Positions 51,622 to 60,715 of a DNA stretch of 64,000 nucleotides are shown here, one piece after another. The stretch is from positions 62,001 through 126,000 of the forward strand of contig NZ_FZNT01000010.1 in NCBI RefSeq assembly GCF_900188235.1. Reading direction: 5' to 3'. Made by a program: the position numbers and the translations under genes. Under the pieces are notes generated by a model, which saw only the letters and a list, made by a program, of their open reading frames with translations, was not told where the DNA came from and ran no database searches. Every line of letters begins with the position of its first letter. Within the stretch, counting starts at the first letter, position 1. The DNA comes from Lutibacter agarilyticus. GTDB lineage: Bacteria; Bacteroidota; Bacteroidia; Flavobacteriales; Flavobacteriaceae.

Positions 51622-54600
51622 ATGAAATCAGAAAAAACGAAATTAATTTGTGATGCTAATGAGGCAGTAGCCATAGTTGCACACAAAACAAATGAAGTCT
51701 GCGCTATTTACCCAATTACACCTGCTTCACCTATGGGTGAGCATGTTGATGTTTATAGTGCTAAAGGGCAAAAAAACATTTGGAACGATGTTCCAAGAAT
51801 TATTGAAATGCAAAGTGAAGCCGGTGCAGCAGGTACTGTTCATGGGTCTTTACAAGGAGGAGCATTAACAACTACATTTACAGCATCACAAGGTTTATTA
51901 TTAATGATACCTAATATGTATAAAATGGCTGGTGAATTACTACCAACTGTAATACATGTTGCAGCAAGAACTTTAGCAACGCATGCGTTATCAATTTTTG
52001 GTGACCATTCAGATGTAATGTCTGCTCGTCAAACAGGTTTTTCAATGTTATTTGGAGGAACAGTTCAAGAAGCACACGATTTTGCATTAATCTCTCAGGT
52101 AGCTGCTTTAAAAAGTAGAGTTCCTGTCATGAATATTTTTGACGGTTTTAGAACTTCTCACGAAATTTCTAAAATTGATGCTATTTCTGACGAAACTATA
52201 AAAGCAATGATGCCTGAAGAGGAAATAATGAAACATAAAAAGAATTCATTAGATCCTGATAATCCAGTATTAAGAGGTACTGCTCAAAATCCAGATGTAT
52301 TTTTCCAAGCGCGTGAAGCTTCAAATAAATATTATGAAGCAGTTCCTGAAATAGTACAAGATACTATGGATGAATTTTATGAGCACACAGGAAGAAAATA
52401 TAGCTTATTTTACTATGTAGGTCATCCTGAAGCTGAAAAAGTGATAGTTATCATGGGATCTGGTCAAGGGCCGGTAATGGAAACTATTGATACTTTAGTT
52501 GAAAAAGGAGAAAAAGTAGGAGCTTTATTTGTACGTTTATATCGTCCATTCTCAGTTCATAACTTTATTGAGCAAATGCCAAAAACAGTTAAAAAAGTAG
52601 CTGTTTTAGATAGAACAAAAGAGCCAGGAAGTACAGGTGATCCGTTATACTTAGATGTTGTTACATCGTACGTTGAAATGGGTGAAAGTATGCCAACTAT
52701 TGTTGGTGGTCGTTATGGTCTTTCTTCAAAAGAATTTACTCCAACAATGGTAAAAGGTATTTTTGATGAACTAGAAAATAATTCTCCAAAAAATCACTTT
52801 ACTATTGGTATTAATGATGATGTAACTTTTACGAGTTTACCTTATGCTCCAGATTTCCAAACTAAAAAATCTACATTTAACTGTATGTTCTACGGTTTAG
52901 GTTCTGATGGTACTGTTGGTGCAAATAAAAATTCAATTAAAATTATTGGTGAAACTACAGATAATTTTGTGCAAGGATATTTTGTGTATGATTCTAAAAA
53001 AGCGGGAGCTCAAACAGTTTCTCACTTACGTTTTGGACCAGACCCAATTTATTCTTCATACTTAATTAATACAGCAAACTTTATTGCTTGTCATCAATTT
53101 AGCTTTATTAATAAATACGATGTATTAGGGCATATTAAAGAAGGAGGAACATTCTTATTGAACTCTCCTTACGATAAATATAAAGTTTGGACTGAATTAC
53201 CAGGTGTAATGCAACAAAAAATAATTGATAACAATATCGATTTTTATGTGATTGATGCAACCAAAGTAGCTCAAGAAGCTAAATTAGGTAAACGTACAAA
53301 CACTGTATTACAAACATGTTTCTTTGCTATTTCTGGAGTACTTCCAAAAGACGAAGCTATTAAGAAAATTAAAGAAGCAATTGTAAAATCTTACTCTAAA
53401 AAAGGAGATGCAGTAGTTCAAATGAACTTTAATGCGGTAGATAAATCATTAGAAAACTTACAAAAAGTTGAGTATCCTCGTCATACAACAAATAAAGAAG
53501 GTTTATTACCTATGATGACAGAGAATGCTGATGATTTTGTAAAAGAAATTTTAGGAACAATTTTATCAGGTAATGGAGATTCTCTACCTGTAAGTGCTTT
53601 TGCAGCTGATGGAACATTCCCTACAGGAACAACTCAATATGAAAAACGTGGTATTGCAGATGCTGTTCCAACTTGGGATGATGCTGAAGGATGTACACAA
53701 TGTAACAAGTGTGTTAACATTTGTCCTCACGCAGCAATTAGAGCTAAAGTAGTTTCTAACGACTTATTAGAAAATGCACCAGAAGGATTAAAATATGTAC
53801 CAGCTAAAGGTAGACCGTTTGATAAAGATACTGAAAGCTATATTTTACAAGTTTCTCCAGAAGATTGTACTGGATGTGATCTTTGTGTACAAGTTTGTCC
53901 AGCAGAAAGTAAAGAAGTTGAAGGTGTTTTTGCAATTAACTTACATAAAAAATTAGAAGTTGAAGCAGTTGAGATTCCAAACTGGGATTACTTTATTGAC
54001 TTACCTGATTACGATAGAAAATTACTTAAAACAAGTACGGTTAAAGGTTCTCAATTCTTAGAGCCATTATTCGAATTCTCAGGAGCTTGTTCAGGTTGTG
54101 GTGAAACACCATACATTAAATTAATTACACAATTATACGGAGATAGCATTATGATTGCTAACGCAACAGGATGTTCTTCAATTTATGGTGGTAATTTACC
54201 TACAACACCTTATACAACAAATAAAGAAGGTCGTGGTCCAGCTTGGGCTAACTCTTTATTTGAGGATAATGCAGAGTTTGGTTTAGGTATGCAATTAGCG
54301 TTAACTAAAAAACAAGAAATTGCTGCAGTATTATTAAAAGGTTTAGAAGATAAAGTAGGAAGTACTTTAGTAAATGATATTATTTCAAATACAGAAGAGA
54401 CTGAAACTTTAAAAGAATTGAAGTTAGATCATATTGCTGAATTAAATGAAAAATTAGAATCAATAGACACTCTTGAATCTAAAAAATTAAGAAATTTATC
54501 TGAATATTTACGTAAAAAAGCTGTTTGGATCTTTGGTGGAGATGGTTGGGCTTACGACATCGGTTATGGTGGTGTAGATCACGTATTAGCATCAGGTGAG

Positions 54601-55152
54601 AATATTAATATTTTAGTAATGGATACTGAAATTTATTCTAACACAGGAGGTCAGGCTTCTAAAGCAACACCACTTGGAGCAAGTGCTAAATTCGCAATGA
54701 ATGGTAAAGCAAGTAACAAGAAAAGTTTAGCTTTACAAGCAGTATCTTATGGTAATGTTTATGTAGCTCAAATTGCAATTGGAGCAAAAGATATGCAAAC
54801 ATTAAAAGCAATTGAAGAAGCTGCTGCATATCCAGGGCCATCAATTATTATAGCATACTCACATTGTGGAGATCACGGTTATGATTTGAAGTTTGGAGCT
54901 CAACACCAAGAAAAAGCAATTGAAACTGGTTACTGGCCATTATTTAGATTCAATCCATTAGCACCTAAAGGAAAGAAATTTAAATTAGATTCTAAAGCAC
55001 CTTCAGCACCATTAGAAGAGTTTATGTATTCTGAAACTCGTTTTACTAGAGTTGTAAAAGAAGATGCAGAACGAGCAAAAATGTTGTTAGAACAAGCACA
55101 AGAACAAGTTGATGTTCAATGGGAGCGTTTAGAGCTTTATAAAAATTTATAA
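51622..55152 (+). CDS. nifJ: Pyruvate:ferredoxin (flavodoxin) oxidoreductase
   Basis: This 1176-aa single-chain enzyme decarboxylates pyruvate to acetyl-CoA, passing electrons to ferredoxin or flavodoxin. The N-terminal domain I has CAIYPITPASPMGEH; the ferredoxin domain has two 4Fe-4S motifs (CTQCNKCVNICPHAA and CTGCDLCVQVCPAES, about 690-770); the C-terminal TPP domain has CSGCGETPYIKL and GGDGWAYDIGYGG. The length is normal for the homodimeric form. It is monocistronic with a strong terminator. It points to an anaerobic or microaerobic capacity, in line with the multihaem cytochrome at the left of the window. Confidence 0.95.
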   Translation: MKSEKTKLICDANEAVAIVAHKTNEVCAIYPITPASPMGEHVDVYSAKGQKNIWNDVPRIIEMQSEAGAAGTVHGSLQGGALTTTFTASQGLLLMIPNMYKMAGELLPTVIHVAARTLATHALSIFGDHSDVMSARQTGFSMLFGGTVQEAHDFALISQVAALKSRVPVMNIFDGFRTSHEISKIDAISDETIKAMMPEEEIMKHKKNSLDPDNPVLRGTAQNPDVFFQAREASNKYYEAVPEIVQDTMDEFYEHTGRKYSLFYYVGHPEAEKVIVIMGSGQGPVMETIDTLVEKGEKVGALFVRLYRPFSVHNFIEQMPKTVKKVAVLDRTKEPGSTGDPLYLDVVTSYVEMGESMPTIVGGRYGLSSKEFTPTMVKGIFDELENNSPKNHFTIGINDDVTFTSLPYAPDFQTKKSTFNCMFYGLGSDGTVGANKNSIKIIGETTDNFVQGYFVYDSKKAGAQTVSHLRFGPDPIYSSYLINTANFIACHQFSFINKYDVLGHIKEGGTFLLNSPYDKYKVWTELPGVMQQKIIDNNIDFYVIDATKVAQEAKLGKRTNTVLQTCFFAISGVLPKDEAIKKIKEAIVKSYSKKGDAVVQMNFNAVDKSLENLQKVEYPRHTTNKEGLLPMMTENADDFVKEILGTILSGNGDSLPVSAFAADGTFPTGTTQYEKRGIADAVPTWDDAEGCTQCNKCVNICPHAAIRAKVVSNDLLENAPEGLKYVPAKGRPFDKDTESYILQVSPEDCTGCDLCVQVCPAESKEVEGVFAINLHKKLEVEAVEIPNWDYFIDLPDYDRKLLKTSTVKGSQFLEPLFEFSGACSGCGETPYIKLITQLYGDSIMIANATGCSSIYGGNLPTTPYTTNKEGRGPAWANSLFEDNAEFGLGMQLALTKKQEIAAVLLKGLEDKVGSTLVNDIISNTEETETLKELKLDHIAELNEKLESIDTLESKKLRNLSEYLRKKAVWIFGGDGWAYDIGYGGVDHVLASGENINILVMDTEIYSNTGGQASKATPLGASAKFAMNGKASNKKSLALQAVSYGNVYVAQIAIGAKDMQTLKAIEEAAAYPGPSIIIAYSHCGDHGYDLKFGAQHQEKAIETGYWPLFRFNPLAPKGKKFKLDSKAPSAPLEEFMYSETRFTRVVKEDAERAKMLLEQAQEQVDVQWERLELYKNL

Positions 55153-55167
55153 TTAATCACAATTTTG

Positions 55168-55200
55168 AAGTGCCAAGTATTTTATGTATACTTGGCACTT
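55168..55200 (+). terminator. Intrinsic terminator of nifJ
   Basis: A perfect 13-bp stem (AAGTGCCAAGTAT/ATACTTGGCACTT) with a 7-nt loop and a following T-run lies 15 bp after the nifJ stop. Confidence 0.87.
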
Positions 55201-55219
55201 TTATTTAAAATATATAACT

Positions 55220-55603
55220 ATGATAGATGGAGATTCAAGGTCAAAAGCATTTTTAAGTGAGGCAGATAAAAATTTAGAATTGGCTAAAGAAGAATTAATG
55301 AAGCCTTCAGAAGATTTATTAGGTTTTTCTGTTTGTAAAAATTCACAATTTGCAATTGAAAATTATTTAAAAGGTTTTTTGCTGAAAAATAATGTTGAAA
55401 TTAGTATGGAAGATACGATGGCTTCTTTATATGAAAAATGTGTAAATATTGATCCTGATTTTAAAACCATTGAAATGAGTGCAATAGCTTGTAAAGGGCA
55501 TACTATTGATTCTCGTTACTGTACAGATATTAACACAGTAAGCGCTTGTTTTGATACAGCAGACACAATTGATACTTATTTTAGAAAAAAAAGTATTTTA
55601 TAA
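55220..55603 (+). CDS. HEPN-like protein
   Basis: This 127-aa helical protein resembles HEPN-type proteins: AKEELMKPSEDLLGFSVCKNSQF followed by AIENYLKGFLLKNN, and a second helical half. The typical RNase motif RxxxxH is not present, so a non-catalytic role is likely. The start was placed at 55220 because an upstream in-frame ATG at 55184 lies inside the nifJ terminator. It precedes the GlmU-like gene by 67 bp. Confidence 0.65.
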   Translation: MIDGDSRSKAFLSEADKNLELAKEELMKPSEDLLGFSVCKNSQFAIENYLKGFLLKNNVEISMEDTMASLYEKCVNIDPDFKTIEMSAIACKGHTIDSRYCTDINTVSACFDTADTIDTYFRKKSIL

Positions 55604-55670
55604 AATACCGTGGTTTATTTCGTTTGAAAAGGTGAAAACTTACTGTACATTTGCTTAAAATATTTACGAA

Positions 55671-56846
55671 ATGAATTATATTTTATTTGATGGAACAGTT
55701 AGAGATTCTTTATTGCCTTTAACATATACCAGACCTGTAGCAGACTTAAGAATAGGGATTTTAACCATTAGAGAAAAATGGGAAACTTTTTTAGGCTACA
55801 CTACAACTACACTTACTGAGGAATATTTAGAAGAAAAATATCCAATGGTTGAAATGGAGCAAAATGTAATGATAAATGCTTCATTTTTACCTACAACACA
55901 ATTAGTAGAAATTATTCAAAATTTAAAAGAAAATCAGGCTGTTTTTCAAAATGAAGAAGTAATTGCTTTTTACACTACTGAAGAACAAGAAGATGTTGAT
56001 TTTGAAACCTACGAACAAATTGAATTTAAAGCTGAATTACTTCAAATTAAAAATACGTGGGATTTATTTTCATTGAATGACAAAGCCCTAAAAGCAGATT
56101 TTCAATTAATCACTGATGGAAGAAAATCGGAACCCATTCCTGAAGGTGTTCAATACCTAAATAAAGAAAATATTTTTATTGAGGAAGGTGCACAAGTCTT
56201 ATTTTCGGTACTAAATGCAACAGAAGGTCCAATTTATATAGGTAAAGATACTTTAGTAATGGAAGGAAGCCTTATTAGAGGTCCTTTTGCTATGTGTGAA
56301 CACGCTGTGGTTAAAATGGGTTCTAAGGTCTACGGAGCAACTACATTGGGTCCTAAATGTAAAATAGGAGGAGAGGTAAATAATTCTATTTTATTTGCAT
56401 CTTCAAGTAAAGGTCACGAAGGTTACTTAGGTAATTCAGTACTAGGTGAATGGTGTAATTTAGGTGCTGACACTAATAATTCTAACTTAAAAAATAATTA
56501 CGAGCAGGTTCGCCTATGGAATTATGAAACAGAAAATTTTGCGAAGACAGGATTGCAGTTTTGTGGATTAATTATGGGAGACCATTCTAAAAGCGCCATA
56601 AATACCATGTTTAATACAGGAACTGTTGTAGGAGTAAGTTCAAATATTTACGGCAGTAATTTCCCAAGAAACTTTGTACCTTCATTCAGTTGGGGTGGAG
56701 CAGCTGGTATTACAACTTACCAAATTAACAAGGCTAAACAAACTGCAAATTTGGTAATGAAACGTAAAAATGAAGAATTTGATGAGGTTGAACAACGTAT
56801 TTTAGAACACGTTTTTGAAATCACAAGTAAGTATAGAAAATCTTAA
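55671..56846 (+). CDS. GlmU-like sugar nucleotidyltransferase/acyltransferase family protein
   Basis: This 391-aa protein belongs to a Bacteroidota GlmU-related family. The N-terminus (MNYILFDGTVRDSLLPLTYT) stands in for the nucleotidyltransferase domain with an altered nucleotide loop. The C-terminal half is a left-handed beta-helix (GPIYIGKDTLVMEGSLIRGP, KVYGATTLGPKCKIGGEV). It probably acts in UDP-GlcNAc or related sugar-nucleotide synthesis, though the exact reaction is not proven. Confidence 0.85.
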   Translation: MNYILFDGTVRDSLLPLTYTRPVADLRIGILTIREKWETFLGYTTTTLTEEYLEEKYPMVEMEQNVMINASFLPTTQLVEIIQNLKENQAVFQNEEVIAFYTTEEQEDVDFETYEQIEFKAELLQIKNTWDLFSLNDKALKADFQLITDGRKSEPIPEGVQYLNKENIFIEEGAQVLFSVLNATEGPIYIGKDTLVMEGSLIRGPFAMCEHAVVKMGSKVYGATTLGPKCKIGGEVNNSILFASSSKGHEGYLGNSVLGEWCNLGADTNNSNLKNNYEQVRLWNYETENFAKTGLQFCGLIMGDHSKSAINTMFNTGTVVGVSSNIYGSNFPRNFVPSFSWGGAAGITTYQINKAKQTANLVMKRKNEEFDEVEQRILEHVFEITSKYRKS

Positions 56847-56861
56847 AAAAAACATATAAAT

Positions 56862-56897
56862 AAAAAAAAAGCCAAACAAATGTTTGGCTTTTTTTTT
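56862..56897. terminator. Bidirectional intrinsic terminator
   Basis: An 8-bp GC-containing stem (GCCAAACA/TGTTTGGC) is extended by a 9-bp A/T stem. It can terminate the GlmU-like gene on the plus strand and the tRNA-Gly transcript on the minus strand. Confidence 0.85.
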
Positions 56898-56898
56898 G

Positions 56899-56971
56899 AG
56901 CGAGAGACCGGGCTCGAACCGGCGACAGTCAGCTTGGAAGGCTGAAGCTCTACCAACTGAGCTACTCTCGC
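56899..56971 (-). tRNA. tRNA-Gly (anticodon TCC)
   Basis: On the minus strand the 73-nt gene starts GCGAGAGTAGCTCAGTTGG. The anticodon arm is TCAGC-CTTCCAA-GCTGA with anticodon TCC, the T loop is GGTTCGAGC, and the 7-bp acceptor stem GCGAGAG/CTCTCGC closes perfectly. CCA is not encoded. A terminator follows directly. Confidence 0.96.
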
Positions 56972-57333
56972 AATTGGTGATGCAAATATACAACCCTTTT
57001 ACAGTTTAGCAAACGTTTTTTTAATAAATTTTCAATTTTTTTAAATAAAAATAAAGTTGTTATCATGTGTGTTGTTTTTATAATACGGTAAGGGTTTTAT
57101 GGGGGTTAATTATTATTTATTTCAGTTGCTTCATAACCAGTAATTTGTGTTTTTGAAATAGCGTAAAATAGTTGATGTGTTATAAGATTTAGGGATATTT
57201 AAACCTTTTTAAAAAGTAGTATTCTAAATTAAATTAATTTCAATAATTTCTATTTTAATAGTAAATTAGCCTACGAATGGTTTAAAAAACCATTTTTTAA
57301 AATTAAAAACAAGTAGTTTTACACTCAATTTAA
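56972..57333. other. Intergenic region with one terminator-like hairpin
   Basis: This 362-bp gap holds the tRNA-Gly promoter side and the upstream region of the GNAT gene. No coding frame was found. A hairpin AATGGTTT-AAA-AAACCATT (57276-57294) with a T-run lies 35 bp before the GNAT start and could attenuate transcription. Confidence 0.5.
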
Positions 57334-57768
57334 ATGATAAAAGTTAAAAAAATCCTTACAGAAGAAACTTATACAATTCGTTTTGAAGTGTTGAGAAAAG
57401 ATATTCCGTTACCATATAAGTTCAATGGAGATTTTGAAAAGGAGACTTTTCATTTGGGAGCTTTTAAAAATAACCAATTAATTGCTGTTTCAAGCTTTAT
57501 GAAAGTTTCAAACAATAATTTTTATGGAGATCAGTTTCAACTAAGAGGTATGGCTACTTTAGAAAGCTTTCAGGGCCTAGGTGCTGGTAAATTAATGGTT
57601 GATAAAGCGATAGAAATTTTGAAAACACAGAAAATAGATTATTTGTGGTGTAATGCTCGTGTTATTGCCGTTGATTTTTACAAAAAACAAGGGTTTAAAA
57701 TTGCAGGAGAATTATTTGATATCAAATATGTGGGGTCTCATTATTTAATGTTTAATGAGTTGAAATAA
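57334..57768 (+). CDS. GNAT-family N-acetyltransferase
   Basis: This 144-aa protein has the acetyl-CoA binding motif QGLGAGKLMVDKAIE (about 86-100) preceded by the LRGMATLESF strand and followed by VDFYKKQGFKIAGE, typical of GNAT enzymes. The substrate cannot be inferred. It is 1 bp upstream of the VanY-type gene, so they may be coexpressed. Confidence 0.85.
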   Translation: MIKVKKILTEETYTIRFEVLRKDIPLPYKFNGDFEKETFHLGAFKNNQLIAVSSFMKVSNNNFYGDQFQLRGMATLESFQGLGAGKLMVDKAIEILKTQKIDYLWCNARVIAVDFYKKQGFKIAGELFDIKYVGSHYLMFNELK

Positions 57769-57769
57769 T

Positions 57770-58480
57770 ATGAATTGTAGAAATTATATTTTTTATTTTT
57801 TACTTATAACTGGGTTATGCACCTATGCACAGTGTGATTATTCAAATTTGGCATTAACAGGTAGGGGTGATTTAGAATTATTTGGTACTAAGGTGAAATT
57901 ACATCCAGATGCATATAAAGCATTTTTAAAAATGGAAGAAGCTGCTTTAAAAGACGGCATTTCTATAAAAATACTTTCAGGGTATAGAAGTTTTTCAACA
58001 CAAAAAAATATTTGGAATAGAAAATACAAAAAATATACAGCTGAAGGAATGTCTCCTGAAAAAGTATTAGATAAAATTATTGAATTTTCAACATTACCAG
58101 GAACTTCTCGCCATCATTGGGGAACAGAAATTGACATAATTGACAATTCAGTAAAAACACCAACAAATTATTTGGTTGAAAAAAATTTCATTAAAGGAGG
58201 CTGTTATGAGAAATTGAAAAAATGGATGGATGAAAATTCAGAAAAATTTGGATTTTATTTAGTGTATACAAAAAATGGATATCGAAAAGGTTTTAAATAT
58301 GAACCTTGGCATTATAGTTATAAACCTATTTCTTATAGTTGTTTTAAAAAAATTTTAAAATTAGATTCATTATATATGCTTAATTCCTTAGATATTAAGG
58401 GACGTGACTATTTAACCACTGAATTTCTAAGTAAATATTTTAATGAACAAGTACTTGATATTAATCCAAAATTAAAGTGA
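57770..58480 (+). CDS. Exported D-alanyl-D-alanine carboxypeptidase, VanY/M15B type
   Basis: This 236-aa protein has a signal peptide (about 1-22, ending near TYAQC; the Cys could also be a lipobox) and a zinc peptidase M15B domain. Metal and catalytic residues are visible in GYRSFSTQKNIWNRK, SRHHWGTEIDI (His and Asp ligands) and EPWHYSY (Glu and His). It trims D-Ala from peptidoglycan peptides in the periplasm. The C-terminal part (about 195-236) is helical and less conserved. Confidence 0.88.
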   Translation: MNCRNYIFYFLLITGLCTYAQCDYSNLALTGRGDLELFGTKVKLHPDAYKAFLKMEEAALKDGISIKILSGYRSFSTQKNIWNRKYKKYTAEGMSPEKVLDKIIEFSTLPGTSRHHWGTEIDIIDNSVKTPTNYLVEKNFIKGGCYEKLKKWMDENSEKFGFYLVYTKNGYRKGFKYEPWHYSYKPISYSCFKKILKLDSLYMLNSLDIKGRDYLTTEFLSKYFNEQVLDINPKLK

Positions 58481-58583
58481 AAAATACTTGTTTAATTATT
58501 GATAAAATAATAGTAAATTTGTTTTTTTAATCGTTTAATTTTCAAGTGTTAGACGTTTATTTAGTGACCCCAAATAATATTTA

Positions 58584-60665
58584 ATGAAAAATAAAATAAC
58601 GTTTCTTTTCACTTTGTTTTTGTCTATAGTTTTATATGGTCAAAATACAGTAACAATTTCTTATTTAAAACAAGCATTACGTGCAGAGGCGAACGATTCT
58701 ATTAAAATCTCATTAAATGTTAAATTATCTAATTCATTTTCTTCTTTAGAAAAAGACTCTTCAAACTACTACTTTAAAAATGCGTTGTTATTAGCCGATT
58801 CAATTTTATATAAAAAACAACTTGCAAAAATTTTAGATAACGAAGGATTTAATTTTGAAATTGAAAACAATTTTGAAAAAGCGATTCTTAATTTTGAGCG
58901 TAGTTTAGCCATTTATATTGAGCTAAATGATAATAAAAATATGGCTAGGTTATATAATTATATAGGCTATTGTTATATTAACTTATATGCAGAAGATAAG
59001 GCTATTGAGTATTACTTAAAATCTTTAAAAATATATCAAAGTATTGACGATGCTGAAGGAAAGGCTATGAATTTTATAGATATTGGTAACTTGTATTACG
59101 ATCAGGAAAATTATGAAAATGCAAAAAAATATTTTCAAGATGCATTAACGTTGTATGAAAAATTGGGAGATAATGAGGGGATTGCTGCATCTTACACAAA
59201 TTTAGGGAATGTTTATTGTGATTCAGGTGTGTATGATGAGGGAATAGATTATTACAAACAATCAATTATTTTAGAAGAAGAATTGAATGACCAAAATGGA
59301 ATAGCTACTAATTACAATAATTTAGGAGATTGTAATATTCAATTATCAAATTTTAATGAAGCTAAAGTATATTTTCAAAAAGGTTTAAATATTGCAACTA
59401 AAATAAAAGACCAAGAATTGATAGCTATTATTTATTTGAATATGGCCGATCTTTACGAAAAGCAAAAAAAATACAATCAAACAATTTTTTACGCAAAAAA
59501 AAGCTTAGATATTTCAAGAAAAATTGGAAAGCTCGATTTTGAATTGGATAATTTGAAATTTTTAGCTGATGCCTATGAAGCAATTGGTGAAACTACTGAA
59601 GCATTGAAAGTATATAAGCAACATGATGTTGTTAAAGACAGTCTTTATAGTTATGATAAAGATAAAAAAGTGCAACTATTTAATGCTCTAAATAAATTAG
59701 AGGAAACATATTATACCATATCAGATTTATCATCTAAAAATGAGATAGCACAATTAAAGTACAAAAATGAAAAGAAAATTTCATATTTCTTGATTATAGC
59801 AATTGTTGTGTTTGCATTTTTACTAGTGCTGTTAATTCATCAACAAACTTCAAAAAAGAAAGCCTATAATTTACTTGAATTTAGAAATTTTCAAATAAAT
59901 AAAATGAATGATGAAATTCAGGAGCAAAGAGATTATTTAAATCAGTTAAATAAAACAAAAGATAAATTCTTTTCAATTATTGCACACGATTTAAAAAATC
60001 CATTCAATTCTATCAAAGGCTTTACTGAACTGTTAATTGATAATAGTGGAGAGTATGAAGAAGAGAAACAATTGAAGTTTCTGAAAATTATTAAGGACTC
60101 TACAATTAAAGCTTCTATGCTGTTAAATAATCTATTAATTTGGGCAAATTCACAATCGGGTAATTTGACATATATTCCGAAAAAGATTGAGTTGGTACGC
60201 CAAGTAATGGATGTAACTTCCTTATTAGAAATTCAAGCAATAAAAAAAGAAATTGAAATTTATAATAATGTAGATCATAATCTTTCGGTAAAAGCTGATG
60301 AGAATATGTTAAATACCATTCTTAGGAATTTAATTTCAAATGCTATAAAATTTACAAACCCAAAGGGTGAAATAAGGGTGCTTTCAAAAGTTCAAAATGA
60401 TATGGTTGAAATTTCAATAACTGATAATGGAGTTGGGATTTCTAATGAGGATATTGAAAATGTTTTTAATATTGAAGTTAAAAATACAAATATTGGTACA
60501 GCAAATGAGCAGGGTTCAGGTTTAGGCCTCATATTATGTAAAGATTTTGTAGAAAAGCACGGTGGAAAAATTTGGGTGAATAGTGAAATAAATGTCGGTA
60601 CAGAATTTATATTTACATTGCCTTTATGGAGTGAAGAAGCTGATGATAAGGAGTTTGAATTATAA
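58584..60665 (+). CDS. TPR-containing sensor histidine kinase
   Basis: This 693-aa kinase has a signal peptide (about 1-20), an array of tetratricopeptide repeats in the periplasm (about 80-345), a membrane helix (about 396-416), a coiled coil and a cytoplasmic kinase. The H box is FFSIIAHDLKNPFNS, the N box LRNLISNAIKFTN, G1 DNGVGIS and G2 GSGLGLILCK. No receiver domain or response regulator is adjacent, so it is an orphan kinase. This architecture is common in Bacteroidota. Confidence 0.9.
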   Translation: MKNKITFLFTLFLSIVLYGQNTVTISYLKQALRAEANDSIKISLNVKLSNSFSSLEKDSSNYYFKNALLLADSILYKKQLAKILDNEGFNFEIENNFEKAILNFERSLAIYIELNDNKNMARLYNYIGYCYINLYAEDKAIEYYLKSLKIYQSIDDAEGKAMNFIDIGNLYYDQENYENAKKYFQDALTLYEKLGDNEGIAASYTNLGNVYCDSGVYDEGIDYYKQSIILEEELNDQNGIATNYNNLGDCNIQLSNFNEAKVYFQKGLNIATKIKDQELIAIIYLNMADLYEKQKKYNQTIFYAKKSLDISRKIGKLDFELDNLKFLADAYEAIGETTEALKVYKQHDVVKDSLYSYDKDKKVQLFNALNKLEETYYTISDLSSKNEIAQLKYKNEKKISYFLIIAIVVFAFLLVLLIHQQTSKKKAYNLLEFRNFQINKMNDEIQEQRDYLNQLNKTKDKFFSIIAHDLKNPFNSIKGFTELLIDNSGEYEEEKQLKFLKIIKDSTIKASMLLNNLLIWANSQSGNLTYIPKKIELVRQVMDVTSLLEIQAIKKEIEIYNNVDHNLSVKADENMLNTILRNLISNAIKFTNPKGEIRVLSKVQNDMVEISITDNGVGISNEDIENVFNIEVKNTNIGTANEQGSGLGLILCKDFVEKHGGKIWVNSEINVGTEFIFTLPLWSEEADDKEFEL

Positions 60666-60696
60666 AAAAGCATAGTTAATTAACTATGCTTTTTTT
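60664..60696. terminator. Bidirectional intrinsic terminator
   Basis: The perfect palindrome GCATAGTTAATTAACTATGC (60670-60689) is flanked by A6 on the left and T7 on the right. It lies between the convergent histidine kinase and alginate lyase genes. Confidence 0.85.
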
Positions 60697-60715
60697 ATAA
60701 ATATGTGTTTAAAAT

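Noticed and set aside
56802-56993. 63-codon minus-strand frame
   Set aside because: It runs through the tRNA-Gly gene and the terminator; tRNA-overlapping frames of this kind are artefacts.
60392-60673. 93-codon minus-strand frame at the end of the histidine kinase gene
   Set aside because: It is antisense to the conserved ATPase domain of the kinase and spans the terminator.
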